From the NCBI RefSeq assembly GCF_016918015.1, contig NZ_JAERMK010000028.1:1-50775 (forward strand): DNA of 50,775 bases. Reading direction: 5' to 3'. Source of the DNA: Glycomyces sp. YM15 (lineage in GTDB: Bacteria > Actinomycetota > Actinomycetes > Mycobacteriales > Micromonosporaceae). Positions 1 to 8,090 of the stretch are shown here, in pieces (within the stretch, counting starts at the first letter, position 1; the number at the start of each line of letters is the position of its first letter). The notes below the pieces were generated by a model. It did not search any database. It saw only the letters and a program-made list of their open reading frames with translations, and was not told where the DNA came from. Position numbers and translations under genes: made by a program.

Positions 1-18
1 CCCCGCTTCACTACTCGC

Positions 19-1605
19 TTAGTGCTTGCCCGACTCGATCTCGTCGCGCCGCTCGGCGCGGCCGTCCTCGGACGGCTCCTCGATCGACTTGAAGAAGCCC
101 TTGTCAGCGGGCGGCAGCGCGCCGATGCGGTTCATCTTCTTCGGCACCACCCAGCCGTTGTACTCCAGCTCGGTGTGGCCGTGCTCGTCCGGCTCGGCCA
201 GCGGCTGGTGCACCTCGTAGAAGCGGCCGTTCGGGTCGCGCATCAGGATGCCCGTCTCCAGGCCGTGCGCGAGGACCTCGCGGTCATGCTGCTGCAGACC
301 CAGGCAGATCCGGTACGTCACGTAGTACGCGATGATCGGCAGGACCACGAGCCCGATGCGACCCGCCCAGGTCATGGCGTTCAGGCTGATGTCGAACTTC
401 TCGGCGAACACGTCGTTGCCGCCGGAGATCACGCCGATGATCCAGAAGACCACGACCATGACGCCCAGGCTGGTGCGGCCCGCGTTGTCGCGCGGACGCT
501 GCAGCAGGTTGTGGTGCCCGCGGTCCTTCGTGAACCGCCGCTCCAGCGCCGGGTACAGCAGCGGCAGCATGACGGAGAGGCCCATGCCCACGATGCCCGG
601 CCAGAACACCGGCGGCAGCGTGAAGTACGGCGGGATGCGCAGTTCCCACGCGGGGAACAGGCGGATCAGGCCGTCCAGGTACATGACGTAGAAGTCGGGC
701 TGCGAGGCCGAGGAGACGACCGAGACCTCGTAGGGGCCGAAGAGCCAGATCGGGTTGATCTGGAACAGGCCCGCCATCGCCCCGAGGACGCCCCAGATGA
801 ACAGCATGAAGCCGACCTGCTTCATGACATAGTTCGGGAACATCCGGAAGCCCACCACGTTGTGCTCGGTGCGGCCCGGGCCGGGCCACTGCGTGTGCTT
901 CTGCGCGAACACGAGACCGATGTGGACCGTGATCAGCGCCAGGATCAGCAGCGGGAACACGAACACGTGGATGATGTAGAGCATCGAGATGACGCTGGTA
1001 CCGGGGAACTGGCCGCCGAACAGCGCCGCCGAGGCCCAGGGACCGATGAACGGGATCGACTCGGTCATGCCCTCCATGATGCGCAGACCGGTGCCGGAGA
1101 GGCCGTCGTCCGGCAGCGAGTAGCCGAAGAAGCCCTCGAAGAAGCCGAGCCAGAACAGCACGATGCCGATCATCCAGTTCGTCTCGCGCGGCGCGCGGAA
1201 CGCGCCGGTGAAGAAGATCCGGAGCATGTGGACCAGGATCGACGCCATGAACAGCAGGGTCGACCAGTGGTGCATCTGGCGCATGAACAGGCCGCCGCGC
1301 ACCTCGAACGAGAGGTCCAGGGCCGAGGCGTAGGCCTGCGACATCTCGACGCCCTGCAGCGGCACGTACGCGCCGTTGTAGGTCACCTCGACCATCGAAG
1401 GCTCGAAGAACAGCGCCAGGAACGTGCCCGAGAGCAGCAGCAGGATGAACGAGAACAGTGCGATCTCGCCCAGGAGGAAGGACCAGTGGTCCGGGAAGAC
1501 CTTGTTGAACAGGATTCTGGCCGGCAGGGCGAGCTTGAAGCGGTCGTCGAGCTCGCCGCCTGCCTTGGTCAGCAAGCTGTCACTCGTGCCTTTGCGGCGT
1601 TTCAC
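19..1605 (-). CDS. qcrB: Cytochrome bc1 complex cytochrome b subunit
   Basis: Membrane core of the actinobacterial menaquinol:cytochrome c reductase, which oxidises menaquinol and passes electrons to QcrA/QcrC and on to the aa3 oxidase. The 528-residue protein has about eight to nine hydrophobic segments. Haem-b histidines lie in the pairs around RQMHHWS/ILVHMLR and YIIHVFV/LITVHIG. The quinol-site PEWY motif of mitochondria appears as QPDFY, the usual actinobacterial form. A long hydrophilic C-terminal tail after the last helix is also typical of the phylum. The ATG overlaps the qcrA stop by 4 bp, so it is the last gene of ctaE-qcrCAB. Identification is firm. Confidence 0.97.
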   Translation of the reverse strand: MKRRKGTSDSLLTKAGGELDDRFKLALPARILFNKVFPDHWSFLLGEIALFSFILLLLSGTFLALFFEPSMVEVTYNGAYVPLQGVEMSQAYASALDLSFEVRGGLFMRQMHHWSTLLFMASILVHMLRIFFTGAFRAPRETNWMIGIVLFWLGFFEGFFGYSLPDDGLSGTGLRIMEGMTESIPFIGPWASAALFGGQFPGTSVISMLYIIHVFVFPLLILALITVHIGLVFAQKHTQWPGPGRTEHNVVGFRMFPNYVMKQVGFMLFIWGVLGAMAGLFQINPIWLFGPYEVSVVSSASQPDFYVMYLDGLIRLFPAWELRIPPYFTLPPVFWPGIVGMGLSVMLPLLYPALERRFTKDRGHHNLLQRPRDNAGRTSLGVMVVVFWIIGVISGGNDVFAEKFDISLNAMTWAGRIGLVVLPIIAYYVTYRICLGLQQHDREVLAHGLETGILMRDPNGRFYEVHQPLAEPDEHGHTELEYNGWVVPKKMNRIGALPPADKGFFKSIEEPSEDGRAERRDEIESGKH

Positions 1606-2717
1606 TTCTCATCCTCCTCGGGGAGGGACGGGCGGTTCCAGAACGCCGGCCCCGGGGGCACCAGGAAGTCCGACTTCGCGATGAAGAAGCCTTCCTCGTC
1701 GACGGTGAACGGCAGCATCGGCAGGTGCCGGGTGGCCGGTCCGAAGACGGGAGCGGCGTTGTCCACCACGTTGAACTGGGACTGGTGGCACGGGCACAGC
1801 AGGCGCTGGCTCTGCTGCTCGTAGAGGCTGGTCGGGCAGCCGACGTGGGTGCAGATCTTCGAGTAGGCCACGAAGTTGCCCCACAGGGCCTCGACGTCCT
1901 GGTACATCGGGTACAGGTTGCCGCGCAGGACTTCAGCGTCGGCGTCCCGCAGGTGGATGAGCAGGACCGGCGAGGTCGGGAACTGGTTGGTCGCGCCGTG
2001 GTCGATGGCCGGGTAGACGGTGATCTGACCGCCGACCGAGACCATGTCCGGGCGGACCAGGGCGCCGTCCTTCATCATGAAGCGGACCGGCTCGCCGTTG
2101 TTGTTCTTCTCGGCGTTCCAGCCGGTGACGGTGAGCATGTCGCCCGGGTCCTTGATGAGCGCGCCCAGCGGGGCGATCGCGGCCAGGCCGAGCGGGGCGG
2201 CACCCAGGAGGGCGGCCTTCACCAGGAACGGCCGGCGCTTGAGGCCCATGTCCTCGACCATGTTGTCGACGGTCGCCTCGGCGATCTTACGGTCGTCCGA
2301 AGTCGAGCCGCCGTCGTGGCGGTCCTGCACCAGCTCCTCGACCGGGAGCAGCTTCTTCGCCCAGGTGAGCACGCCGACGGCGAAGAACAGCAGCGAGAGT
2401 CCGAGCGTGGTGCCGAGCACCGGGGTGTACCAGGTCTGGAGGTCGCGCCAAGAGGCAGCGCCCTCGTACTCCCAGGGCCACCAGATGTAGGCCGCCACGA
2501 ACGCCGTCGCGAAGAGGCCGGAGAACAGGAACAGGCCGCTGACGATGCGCTCCATGCGCTTCTCGGCTTTGGTCCCCGGCTTCGCGAAGCGCGGCTCGTA
2601 GTGAATGATCTCGATGTCGTCGCGACGCAGGCCCTCTTTGTAGACCTCGAAGCGGCTGAGCTTCGGGTTGCTCAGGTCCACCGGTTCGGGCGGGTTGCTG
2701 TCGTTGTGGGCACTCAC
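1602..2717 (-). CDS. qcrA: Cytochrome bc1 complex Rieske iron-sulfur subunit
   Basis: Rieske 2Fe-2S subunit of the bc1 complex, anchored in the membrane with its cluster domain outside. The 371-aa actinobacterial form has three membrane segments (about 58-80, 96-120, 165-188) rather than one. The cluster motifs are CTHVGC at 289-294 and CPCH at 308-311: C289, H291, C308 and H311 are the expected ligands and C294/C310 the expected disulfide. The start overlaps qcrC by 4 bp and the end overlaps qcrB by 4 bp, implying translational coupling. Confidence 0.97.
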   Translation of the reverse strand: MSAHNDSNPPEPVDLSNPKLSRFEVYKEGLRRDDIEIIHYEPRFAKPGTKAEKRMERIVSGLFLFSGLFATAFVAAYIWWPWEYEGAASWRDLQTWYTPVLGTTLGLSLLFFAVGVLTWAKKLLPVEELVQDRHDGGSTSDDRKIAEATVDNMVEDMGLKRRPFLVKAALLGAAPLGLAAIAPLGALIKDPGDMLTVTGWNAEKNNNGEPVRFMMKDGALVRPDMVSVGGQITVYPAIDHGATNQFPTSPVLLIHLRDADAEVLRGNLYPMYQDVEALWGNFVAYSKICTHVGCPTSLYEQQSQRLLCPCHQSQFNVVDNAAPVFGPATRHLPMLPFTVDEEGFFIAKSDFLVPPGPAFWNRPSLPEEDEK

Positions 2718-3523
2718 GATTTACCTGCAATCCAGAGCGTGGTCAGCAGGAGCGCGGTCATGCCGACCAGGAAGATGGCCAGTCCTTCGGTGGCCGGTCC
2801 GAAACGGCCGAGAGTGAACACCCCGCCCGGGTCCCTGTCCTCGTTCACGAGGTACTGGACGTAGGCGATGAGCTCGGCCTTCTGCTCGGGGGTGAGCTCG
2901 TTGTCGGCGAAGACCGGCATGTTCTGCGGGCCGGTGAGCATCGCCTGGTAGATCTCCTCGTTGCTGACGCCCTCGAGCGAGGGCGCGTGCGCGCCGGAGG
3001 AGAGTGCGCCGCCGCCGCCGGCGTAGCCGTGGCAGGAGGAGCAGTTGACGCGGTAGAGCTCGCCGCCCTCGGCCACATCGGCCTCTTCGACCATCGCGTC
3101 GAGGTCGTCGGGGGTGCCGGCGCCGCCGCCGAGGTACTCGATGTAGGCCCCGAGCCACGCGGCCTCTTCTTCGGTGAAGACCGGGTAGTCCGTGCGGGGG
3201 GCCTGCGCGCCCTGCGCGGCCATCGGCATGCGGCCGGTGTTCACCTGGAACTCGACGGCCGCGGAGCCGACGCCGATGAGGCTCGGTCCGCGCCCTTCGA
3301 CGCCTTCGCCGTTATCGCCGTGGCAGGTGATGCAGCTGGTGTCGTAGAGTTCCTGGCCCTTGACGGCCTCGGAGTCGATCGCGTTGGCCTCGGACTCCTG
3401 GGCGTACAGGCTCGGGGAGAACGCCGAGTAGAGCCCTCCGACGATGACCAGTGCGCCGGTGAACCTGGCCAGCGCGCCGAGGCGCTTGCGCCAGCCTCGC
3501 CGGCGTTTCGCTGATGCAGCCAC
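2714..3523 (-). CDS. qcrC: Cytochrome bc1 complex dihaem cytochrome c subunit
   Basis: Dihaem c-type cytochrome that links the bc1 complex directly to the aa3 oxidase in Actinobacteria, replacing a soluble cytochrome c. The two haem sites are CITCH (64-68) and CSSCH (161-165). A basic N-terminus with a signal anchor (about 17-41) and a C-terminal helix (247-267) place both haem domains outside the membrane. The start is GTG, preceded by AAGGTGAGG at about 3532-3540. The gene follows ctaE after a 178-bp gap containing strong inverted repeats. Confidence 0.96.
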   Translation of the reverse strand: MAASAKRRRGWRKRLGALARFTGALVIVGGLYSAFSPSLYAQESEANAIDSEAVKGQELYDTSCITCHGDNGEGVEGRGPSLIGVGSAAVEFQVNTGRMPMAAQGAQAPRTDYPVFTEEEAAWLGAYIEYLGGGAGTPDDLDAMVEEADVAEGGELYRVNCSSCHGYAGGGGALSSGAHAPSLEGVSNEEIYQAMLTGPQNMPVFADNELTPEQKAELIAYVQYLVNEDRDPGGVFTLGRFGPATEGLAIFLVGMTALLLTTLWIAGKS

Positions 3524-3553
3524 GGTTGTTGCCTCACCTTTTATCTAGCTCTC

Positions 3554-3609
3554 GGACCGGACAGGGCCCTGTGCGGTCCCGGTTCGGCCGGCGGCCGCCT
3601 CCGGGCGGC
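3554..3609 (-). promoter_or_regulatory. Paired hairpins in the ctaE-qcrC gap
   Basis: The 178-bp gap between ctaE and qcrC holds two GC-rich inverted repeats. GGACCG-g-ACAGGG faces CCCTGT-g-CGGTCC at 3554-3579, and GCCGCC/GGCGGC with a TCCG loop lies at 3594-3609. Both sit just upstream of the qcrC ribosome-binding site. Neither has a clear U-run in the ctaE-to-qcrC direction, so an mRNA-processing or stabilising structure, or a partial terminator that lowers qcrCAB relative to ctaE, is as likely as full termination. The inverted repeats are seen; the function is inferred. Confidence 0.45.
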
Positions 3610-3701
3610 GGCCGTCGCATTTCTCGGATGCGGCTCCGGCGCGGGGCCGGGGCCTGACTTGCTTCGGGTCAGTTCACAGGCGAACCGGCCGTGGTGTTGT
3701 G

Positions 3702-4316
3702 TCAGTACTGGGCCATCGGAAGGAAGTAGATCACGGCGAAGAGCGCGATCCAGACCACGTCGACGAAGTGCCAGTAGTAGGACACCACGATGGACGCGGT
3801 GGCCTGGGCGGGGTTGAAGCGCCCCATCGTCGTCCGGATGAGGTAGACGATGAAGGCGACGAGGCCGCCGGTCACGTGGAGACCGTGGAAGCCGGTCGTC
3901 AGGTAGAACATGGTCCAGTAGCCGTCGGCGGAGATGGAGTGGCCTTCGGTGACCAGGTTCCGGTACTCGTTCACCTGGCCGAGGACGAAGACGAGTCCCA
4001 TCACGAACGTGACCGCGAACCACAACCGCAGTTTGTAGACGTCGCCCTGCTCGGCGGCGAAGACGCCCAGCTGGCAGGTGACCGACGAGGCCACGAGGAT
4101 CACGGTGAACACCAGCGCGTAGGGGATCTCGAGGTGGTGGTAGCCCTCCTCGAACATCCCGGGGGCGGCGGCCTGGATGGAGAAGTACATCGCGAACAGG
4201 CCCGCAAAGAACATCAGTTCGCTGCTCAACCACACGATGGTGCCGACACTGACGACGTTGGGCCGCGTCAGTGAGTGGATACGGCTGGGGTCGATAGTTG
4301 CTTCGGCGGCAGTCAC
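3702..4316 (-). CDS. ctaE: Cytochrome c oxidase subunit III
   Basis: Subunit III of the aa3-type cytochrome c oxidase. The product from the chosen start is 204 aa with five hydrophobic helices, normal for the short actinobacterial form that lacks the first two helices. Family signatures are FHGLHVTGG near the penultimate helix and [11 protein letters not shown] near the C-terminus. The open frame extends to 4355, but GTG at 4316 (protein begins TAAEATID) is preferred: it gives the usual length and lies just after an AT-rich -10-like sequence with no Shine-Dalgarno. GTG 4322 is the alternative. It heads the qcrCAB block. Confidence 0.93.
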   Translation of the reverse strand: MTAAEATIDPSRIHSLTRPNVVSVGTIVWLSSELMFFAGLFAMYFSIQAAAPGMFEEGYHHLEIPYALVFTVILVASSVTCQLGVFAAEQGDVYKLRLWFAVTFVMGLVFVLGQVNEYRNLVTEGHSISADGYWTMFYLTTGFHGLHVTGGLVAFIVYLIRTTMGRFNPAQATASIVVSYYWHFVDVVWIALFAVIYFLPMAQY

Positions 4317-4320
4317 GCGC

Positions 4321-4329
4321 ACATTATTA
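4321..4329 (-). promoter_or_regulatory. Probable leaderless promoter (-10) of ctaE
   Basis: Read on the minus strand, TAATAATGT lies at 4329-4321 in otherwise GC-rich sequence, ending 4 nt before GTG 4316 and containing the -10-like hexamer TAATGT (TANNNT). No ribosome-binding sequence precedes the start, so transcription may begin at or next to the start codon. No convincing -35 was found. Confidence 0.4.
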
Positions 4330-4501
4330 CGGTCCGGCGGGCCCAAGCTGCGCATGGGGTGTGTTTTTCGCGCGTGTTGCCCGGCGGTAAGCTCCCAGGC
4401 TTCTCACAACGTGTGCCCAGGTCATTCGAGGTTCGGCCAATGTGGGCACTCGATTCGCGGGAAGTGGCCGCGCCGGTCTTCCCATTTCAGTGTGGCCGGT
4501 T

Positions 4502-4507
4502 TAATAT
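4502..4507 (+). promoter_or_regulatory. -10 element of the pseudo-receiver/trpD unit, leaderless
   Basis: TAATAT stands exactly 7 nt upstream of GTG 4515, the spacing expected when the transcript starts on the start codon. There is no Shine-Dalgarno. The same TANNNT-N6/7-start layout recurs at four other genes in this window. Confidence 0.5.
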
Positions 4508-4514
4508 GCGAGGC

Positions 4515-4940
4515 GTGACTACCTCAACGTCTGAGTACGCGGTCCTGCTGTACAGCCATCGACCCGCGGTCATCGAGCAGATGCGCTCGGCGATCGGCGA
4601 GGAGCCGGTGGAGGGGGTGAGGATCGAGTTCGCCGTCGCGGGCGAGTACGACGAGGCGGTGTCGCTGATCGACAGGTACGCCGTGGATCTGGTGCTGCTC
4701 GACGGCGAGGCGCAGCCCGCGGGCGGGCTGGGGATCGCCCGGCAGCTGCGGGACGAGTTCGACGAGCCGCCGACGCTGGCCGTCGTGGTGGCGCGGGCCG
4801 CGGACCGGTGGCTGGCGGCCTGGTCGCGGGCGGATGCGGTGCTCATGCACCCCCTCAACCCCGTGACAACCGGGCAAACGGTTGTAGACTTGCTGGTCAG
4901 CCGCGCAGAAGGCGTGGCGCCGGCGCAGCGCGCCGCCTGA
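4515..4940 (+). CDS. Response-regulator receiver-like protein (degenerate)
   Basis: A 141-aa single-domain CheY-like fold with alternating strands and helices. The phospho-acceptor Asp is present (VLLDGEA, D63). The acidic pair normally after strand 1 is replaced by YSHRP, and the conserved Lys before the last helix is His (VLMHPL, H112). That suggests a pseudo-receiver that may signal without normal phosphorylation. There is no output domain. It lies 23 bp upstream of trpD and diverges from ctaE; Streptomyces also has trpD next to ctaE-qcrCAB. GTG 4515 is preferred over ATG 4506 because the latter overlaps the -10 hexamer. Partner and role are unknown. Confidence 0.7.
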   Translation: MTTSTSEYAVLLYSHRPAVIEQMRSAIGEEPVEGVRIEFAVAGEYDEAVSLIDRYAVDLVLLDGEAQPAGGLGIARQLRDEFDEPPTLAVVVARAADRWLAAWSRADAVLMHPLNPVTTGQTVVDLLVSRAEGVAPAQRAA

Positions 4941-4963
4941 CCTCTCCCTTCTCAGGAGTCCTT

Positions 4964-6025
4964 ATGTCTAGTGCGACCTGGCCTGACGTTCTCGGCCGCC
5001 TTTCGAACGGCGACCACCTCGATGAGGCCAGCGCGGACTGGGCGATGGCCCAGATCATGGCGGGCAACGCCGATCCGGCGCAGCTGGCGGCGTTCGCGGT
5101 GCTGCTGCGTTCAAAGGGTGAGACGCCGGAGGAGATCGGGGCGATCGCGGGCCGGATGCTGGCGGAGACGACGCGTCTGGACCTGTCCGACCTGGGTGTC
5201 GCGGTGGACATCGTGGGGACCGGCGGCGACGGTTCGAACTCGGTGAACATCTCGACGATGGCGGCGATCGTGGCCGCGGCGTCGGGTGTGCCGGTGATCA
5301 AGCACGGGAACCGCTCGGCTTCGTCGAGCGTGGGTTCGGCGGATCTGCTGGAGGCGTTGGGCGTCGATCTGGAGGCCACGGCGGAGCGGGTCGAGGCGTC
5401 GGTGCGGGAGATCGGGATCGGGTTCTGCTTCGCGCGGACGTTCCACCCCGGGATGCGGCACGCGGGGCCGGTGCGGGCCGCGCTGGGTATTCCGACGGTG
5501 TTCAACCTGCTCGGGCCGCTGACGAATCCGGGGCAGCCGGCGGCGGGTCTGATCGGCTGCGCGGACCCGGTGAAGGCGCCGCTGATGGCGCAGGTGTTCG
5601 CGGCGCGGGGCGCTTCGGTGTTCGTGGTGCGCGGCGACGACGGTCTGGACGAGATCTCGACTTCGGCGACGACCTCGGAGTGGGTCGTGTCGGGCGGGCG
5701 GGTCTCGCAGGGTTCGATCGACATCGAGGAGTTCGGTCTGGTGCAGGCCGGGCCGGAGGCGCTGCGGGGCGGCGACATCGAGTTCAACACGGCGGTGGCG
5801 CGCGAGGTGTTCGCGGGCGGGAACCGGCCGGTGCGGGACGCGGTGCTCATCAACGCGGCGGCGGCCCTGGCGTCGCGGCAGGGCCTGATCGACGGTGTCG
5901 ATCTGCATGATGTGAAGACTCGCAAGGGCCTGCTGGAGTCGAACCTGCTGTTGGCGGCGAAGGCGATCGACGACGGCAAGGCGACCGAGCTGGTCGAGCG
6001 CTGGGCCGAGTTCAGCAGGAATTGA
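4964..6025 (+). CDS. trpD: Anthranilate phosphoribosyltransferase
   Basis: Transfers phosphoribose from PRPP to anthranilate, the second step of tryptophan biosynthesis in the cytoplasm. The 353-aa length is normal. Seen motifs are the PRPP-binding GTGGDG (85-90) and NSVNIST, KHGNR (113-117), the DEIS metal/PRPP motif and an Arg/His-rich RHAGPVR segment. The start ATG is set by AGGAG at 4954-4958, 5 nt upstream; the open frame runs further upstream but overlaps the preceding gene. It is separate from any other trp gene here and sits with the respiratory cluster, a placement known in other actinobacteria. Confidence 0.96.
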   Translation: MSSATWPDVLGRLSNGDHLDEASADWAMAQIMAGNADPAQLAAFAVLLRSKGETPEEIGAIAGRMLAETTRLDLSDLGVAVDIVGTGGDGSNSVNISTMAAIVAAASGVPVIKHGNRSASSSVGSADLLEALGVDLEATAERVEASVREIGIGFCFARTFHPGMRHAGPVRAALGIPTVFNLLGPLTNPGQPAAGLIGCADPVKAPLMAQVFAARGASVFVVRGDDGLDEISTSATTSEWVVSGGRVSQGSIDIEEFGLVQAGPEALRGGDIEFNTAVAREVFAGGNRPVRDAVLINAAAALASRQGLIDGVDLHDVKTRKGLLESNLLLAAKAIDDGKATELVERWAEFSRN

Positions 6026-6119
6026 TGCGAGCGGGCTGCCGCTGCGCGTGTGGTTCGCAGGGGCTTTGAAGTGTCGATGTCACGGACATATCGCTTATGT
6101 CGGTCGTATATGAAACGTC

Positions 6120-6152
6120 AAGGGCGGGAGGCGCATTGTGCCTCCCGCCCTT
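6120..6152. terminator. Bidirectional terminator between trpD and the zinc-ribbon gene
   Basis: A perfect 13-bp stem (AAGGGCGGGAGGC at 6120-6132, partner at 6140-6152) with a 7-nt loop lies between two convergent genes, with T-rich sequence on the trpD side. Confidence 0.85.
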
Positions 6153-6165
6153 TCGCGTGTCCGTG

Positions 6166-6948
6166 TCACGTGTACTTCTTGAGCTCGTCCTCGGAGGGGA
6201 GCGAGGTCGGTTTCGATTGCGGCAGTTCGGTTCTGATGAGGACGCAGCCGCATTCCTCGCAGCGGATGACCTCGTCGACGGGGGCCGACTTGATCGGGAT
6301 CATGTCGGCCGGGGACTTCTCGAGCCGGCAGGAGCCGCAGCGGCGGCCGACGAGTTCGGCGGCGGCGATGGGCTGCTTCGCGTGGATGCGCTCGTAGAGC
6401 TCCACGAGTCGGTCGGGGATGTTGATGACGAGCGCTTCGCGTGTGGAGGTCGCGTCGGCCGTCTCGGTGTCGATCTCGCCGAGCTGTCGGCCGCGGTCGG
6501 CCTCGGCGTCGGCGAGGACCTGGCGCGACTCCTCGACCTGGCGGCGGACGTCGGTGAGTTCGGCTTCGAGTCCTTCGCGGCGTTCCATGAGCTCGAGCTG
6601 GTCGTCTTCGAGGGTGCCCTGGCGGCGGGCGAGGGACTCGAGTTCGCTCTGCAGCCCTTCGAGCTCCTTCGCGGTGGCGGCGCCTGAGGCCATGCGGGCG
6701 CGGTCGTTGTCGGCGCGCTTGGTGACGAGCTCGACTTCGCGTTCGACGCGTTCGATGTCGCGGTCGAGGTCGGCGAGATCGCCCGTGAGGTTCGCGGCCT
6801 TGTCGGCGAGGGCGCGCTGGCGCTGGACGGCCGTGGCGTAGGCCGGGTCGGCGTCGAGTTTCTTGCGGCGCTGGCCCAGCTGGGTGAGCTGGGTGTCGAC
6901 CGCCTGGAGTTCGAGCAGTCGGCGCTGATCGAAAAGGTCGGCTTTCAA
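6166..6948 (-). CDS. C4-type zinc ribbon, coiled-coil protein (DUF164/CdsZ-like)
   Basis: A 260-aa protein. Residues about 8-165 are an almost continuous charged coiled coil, and the C-terminus is a zinc ribbon with CGSC (C204, C207) and CEEC (C230, C233). Related proteins in other phyla bind RNA or act as adaptors in secretion and motility; no function is established for the actinobacterial branch. The start is TTG 6948, one base after the TAG of the Nif3-like gene (TAG-G-TTG), with GGTGA just upstream, so it is translationally coupled to that gene, as is common in this phylum. Confidence 0.85.
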   Translation of the reverse strand: MKADLFDQRRLLELQAVDTQLTQLGQRRKKLDADPAYATAVQRQRALADKAANLTGDLADLDRDIERVEREVELVTKRADNDRARMASGAATAKELEGLQSELESLARRQGTLEDDQLELMERREGLEAELTDVRRQVEESRQVLADAEADRGRQLGEIDTETADATSTREALVINIPDRLVELYERIHAKQPIAAAELVGRRCGSCRLEKSPADMIPIKSAPVDEVIRCEECGCVLIRTELPQSKPTSLPSEDELKKYT

Positions 6949-6949
6949 C

Positions 6950-7774
6950 CTAGTTCACCCCGGTTTTCTGGTGGATGGTCCACGGGTCGGTGTCGAGGTC
7001 GGAGACGAGGACGTCGTCGACCAGACGGGACAGTTGCTCGGCAACGATATCGAGCCACGGTCGCTCGGTGGCCCAGTGGGCGGCGTCGATGAGTGCCGGG
7101 CCGCTCCGGGCGAGGTGCTCGCTGGCGGGATGGTGGCGGAGATCGGCGGTCAGGTAGGCGTTCGCGCCCGCCGCGGCCGCGTCGGCGAGGTAGGAGTCGC
7201 CGGCGCCGCCGCAGACGGCGACGGTGCTGATCTGCCGGTCGGGGTCGCCCGCGGCGCGGACGCCGCTGACGGTGGGCGGGAGGGTTTTCGCGGCGCGTTC
7301 CAGGAGCGCGCCGAGGGTGAGCGGTGCGGGGAGGCGCCCGATGCGGCCGATGCCGCGGCCGGAGCCGTGGTGCTCGGCGTCCGTGAGCGGTCGCAGGGGC
7401 CTGAGGTCGACGAGGCCGAGCCGGTCGGCGAGGGCGTCGGAGACGCCCGGGTTCGCGACGTCGGCGTTGGTGTGGGCGACGTAGAGGCCCATGCCGGATT
7501 CGATGAGGGTGTGGACGAGGTCGCCCTTGTAGTCGCCGGCGGGGTCGAGGCTGGAGACGCCGCGCAGCAGGAGGGGGTGGTGGGCGACGATGAGGTCGCA
7601 GTCGTTCTCGATGGCCTCGATGACGGTGGCGGGCAGGACGTCCACGACGCAGAGGATCCTGCGGACGGAGTTGCCGCCGCGGCCGCAGACGAGTCCGACC
7701 CGGTCCCACTCCTCGGCCCAGCGGCGCGGGTACAGGTCGTCGAGTACAGCGGTGATCTCGCTGAGCGTGCGCAT
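6950..7774 (-). CDS. Nif3-like dinuclear metal-centre protein (GTP cyclohydrolase I type 2 family)
   Basis: A 274-aa member of the NIF3/YbgI family, hexameric rings with a two-metal site. Metal-binding motifs are visible: HHPLLL (H65, H66), TNAD in the middle, and a C-terminal HWATE with His and Glu. The physiological reaction of this family is unsettled; assignments to GTP cyclohydrolase or deaminase activity are weakly supported. It is the first gene of a two-gene unit with the zinc-ribbon protein. Confidence 0.88.
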   Translation of the reverse strand: MRTLSEITAVLDDLYPRRWAEEWDRVGLVCGRGGNSVRRILCVVDVLPATVIEAIENDCDLIVAHHPLLLRGVSSLDPAGDYKGDLVHTLIESGMGLYVAHTNADVANPGVSDALADRLGLVDLRPLRPLTDAEHHGSGRGIGRIGRLPAPLTLGALLERAAKTLPPTVSGVRAAGDPDRQISTVAVCGGAGDSYLADAAAAGANAYLTADLRHHPASEHLARSGPALIDAAHWATERPWLDIVAEQLSRLVDDVLVSDLDTDPWTIHQKTGVN

Positions 7775-7787
7775 CTTTGCAGTTTAG

Positions 7788-7972
7788 GGCCTGTCCGGCG
7801 GATCCGGCAGCGGCGGTATCCGAGTCCGTTCGCTCGCTCGCTCACCGGCTCGCAGGCGTCGCCGAGACCGCGGAGGGCCCTCCCGATACCGGTGTTGTAT
7901 CGGGAGGGCCGACGACGCGGTACGGCGGGCCACTGGGCCGGATGGCGGCCGCCCGGATCCGCCGGACAGGCC
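7788..7972. mobile_element. MITE-like inverted-repeat element (185 bp, non-coding)
   Basis: Two 20-bp perfect inverted repeats flank 145 bp of non-coding DNA: GGCCTGTCCGGCGGATCCGG at 7788-7807 and its exact complement at 7953-7972. A 2-bp AG lies immediately outside both ends (7786-7787, 7973-7974), a possible target duplication. The interior carries a 14-bp perfect stem with a 7-nt loop (7876-7910) and is weakly palindromic near both ends. Such GTCCGGCGGAT termini resemble, from memory, ends of IS5-type elements in actinomycetes. It holds no convincing ORF and fills most of the 316-bp gap between the Nif3-like and XRE genes. Confidence 0.6.
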
Positions 7973-7984
7973 AGGCCCTGAGGC

Positions 7985-8020
7985 GGTGCCCGGAGCTCGA
8001 GCAGCGTGGCTCCGGGCACC
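7985..8020 (-). terminator. Hairpin downstream of the XRE regulator
   Basis: A perfect 12-bp inverted repeat, GGTGCCCGGAGC (7985-7996) and its complement (8009-8020), with a 12-nt spacer, about 70 bp past the XRE stop codon. It has no U-run and may act as a factor-dependent or intrinsic GC hairpin terminator. Confidence 0.5.
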
Positions 8021-8090
8021 GTCGCCCTCGACGAGGCTTCCGCGCCGTGAATGCGGCTCGCGGCTTGCCGGTGCAGCCGATGGAGGCCCC

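Noticed and set aside
19..1605. QcrB PDFY in place of PEWY as an unusual active site
   Set aside because: This replacement is normal in actinobacterial QcrB.
22..1824. Long plus-strand open frame (600 codons) opposite qcrB/qcrA
   Set aside because: Arg/His/Val-rich composition typical of the antisense of GC-rich genes; qcrB and qcrA are certain on the other strand.
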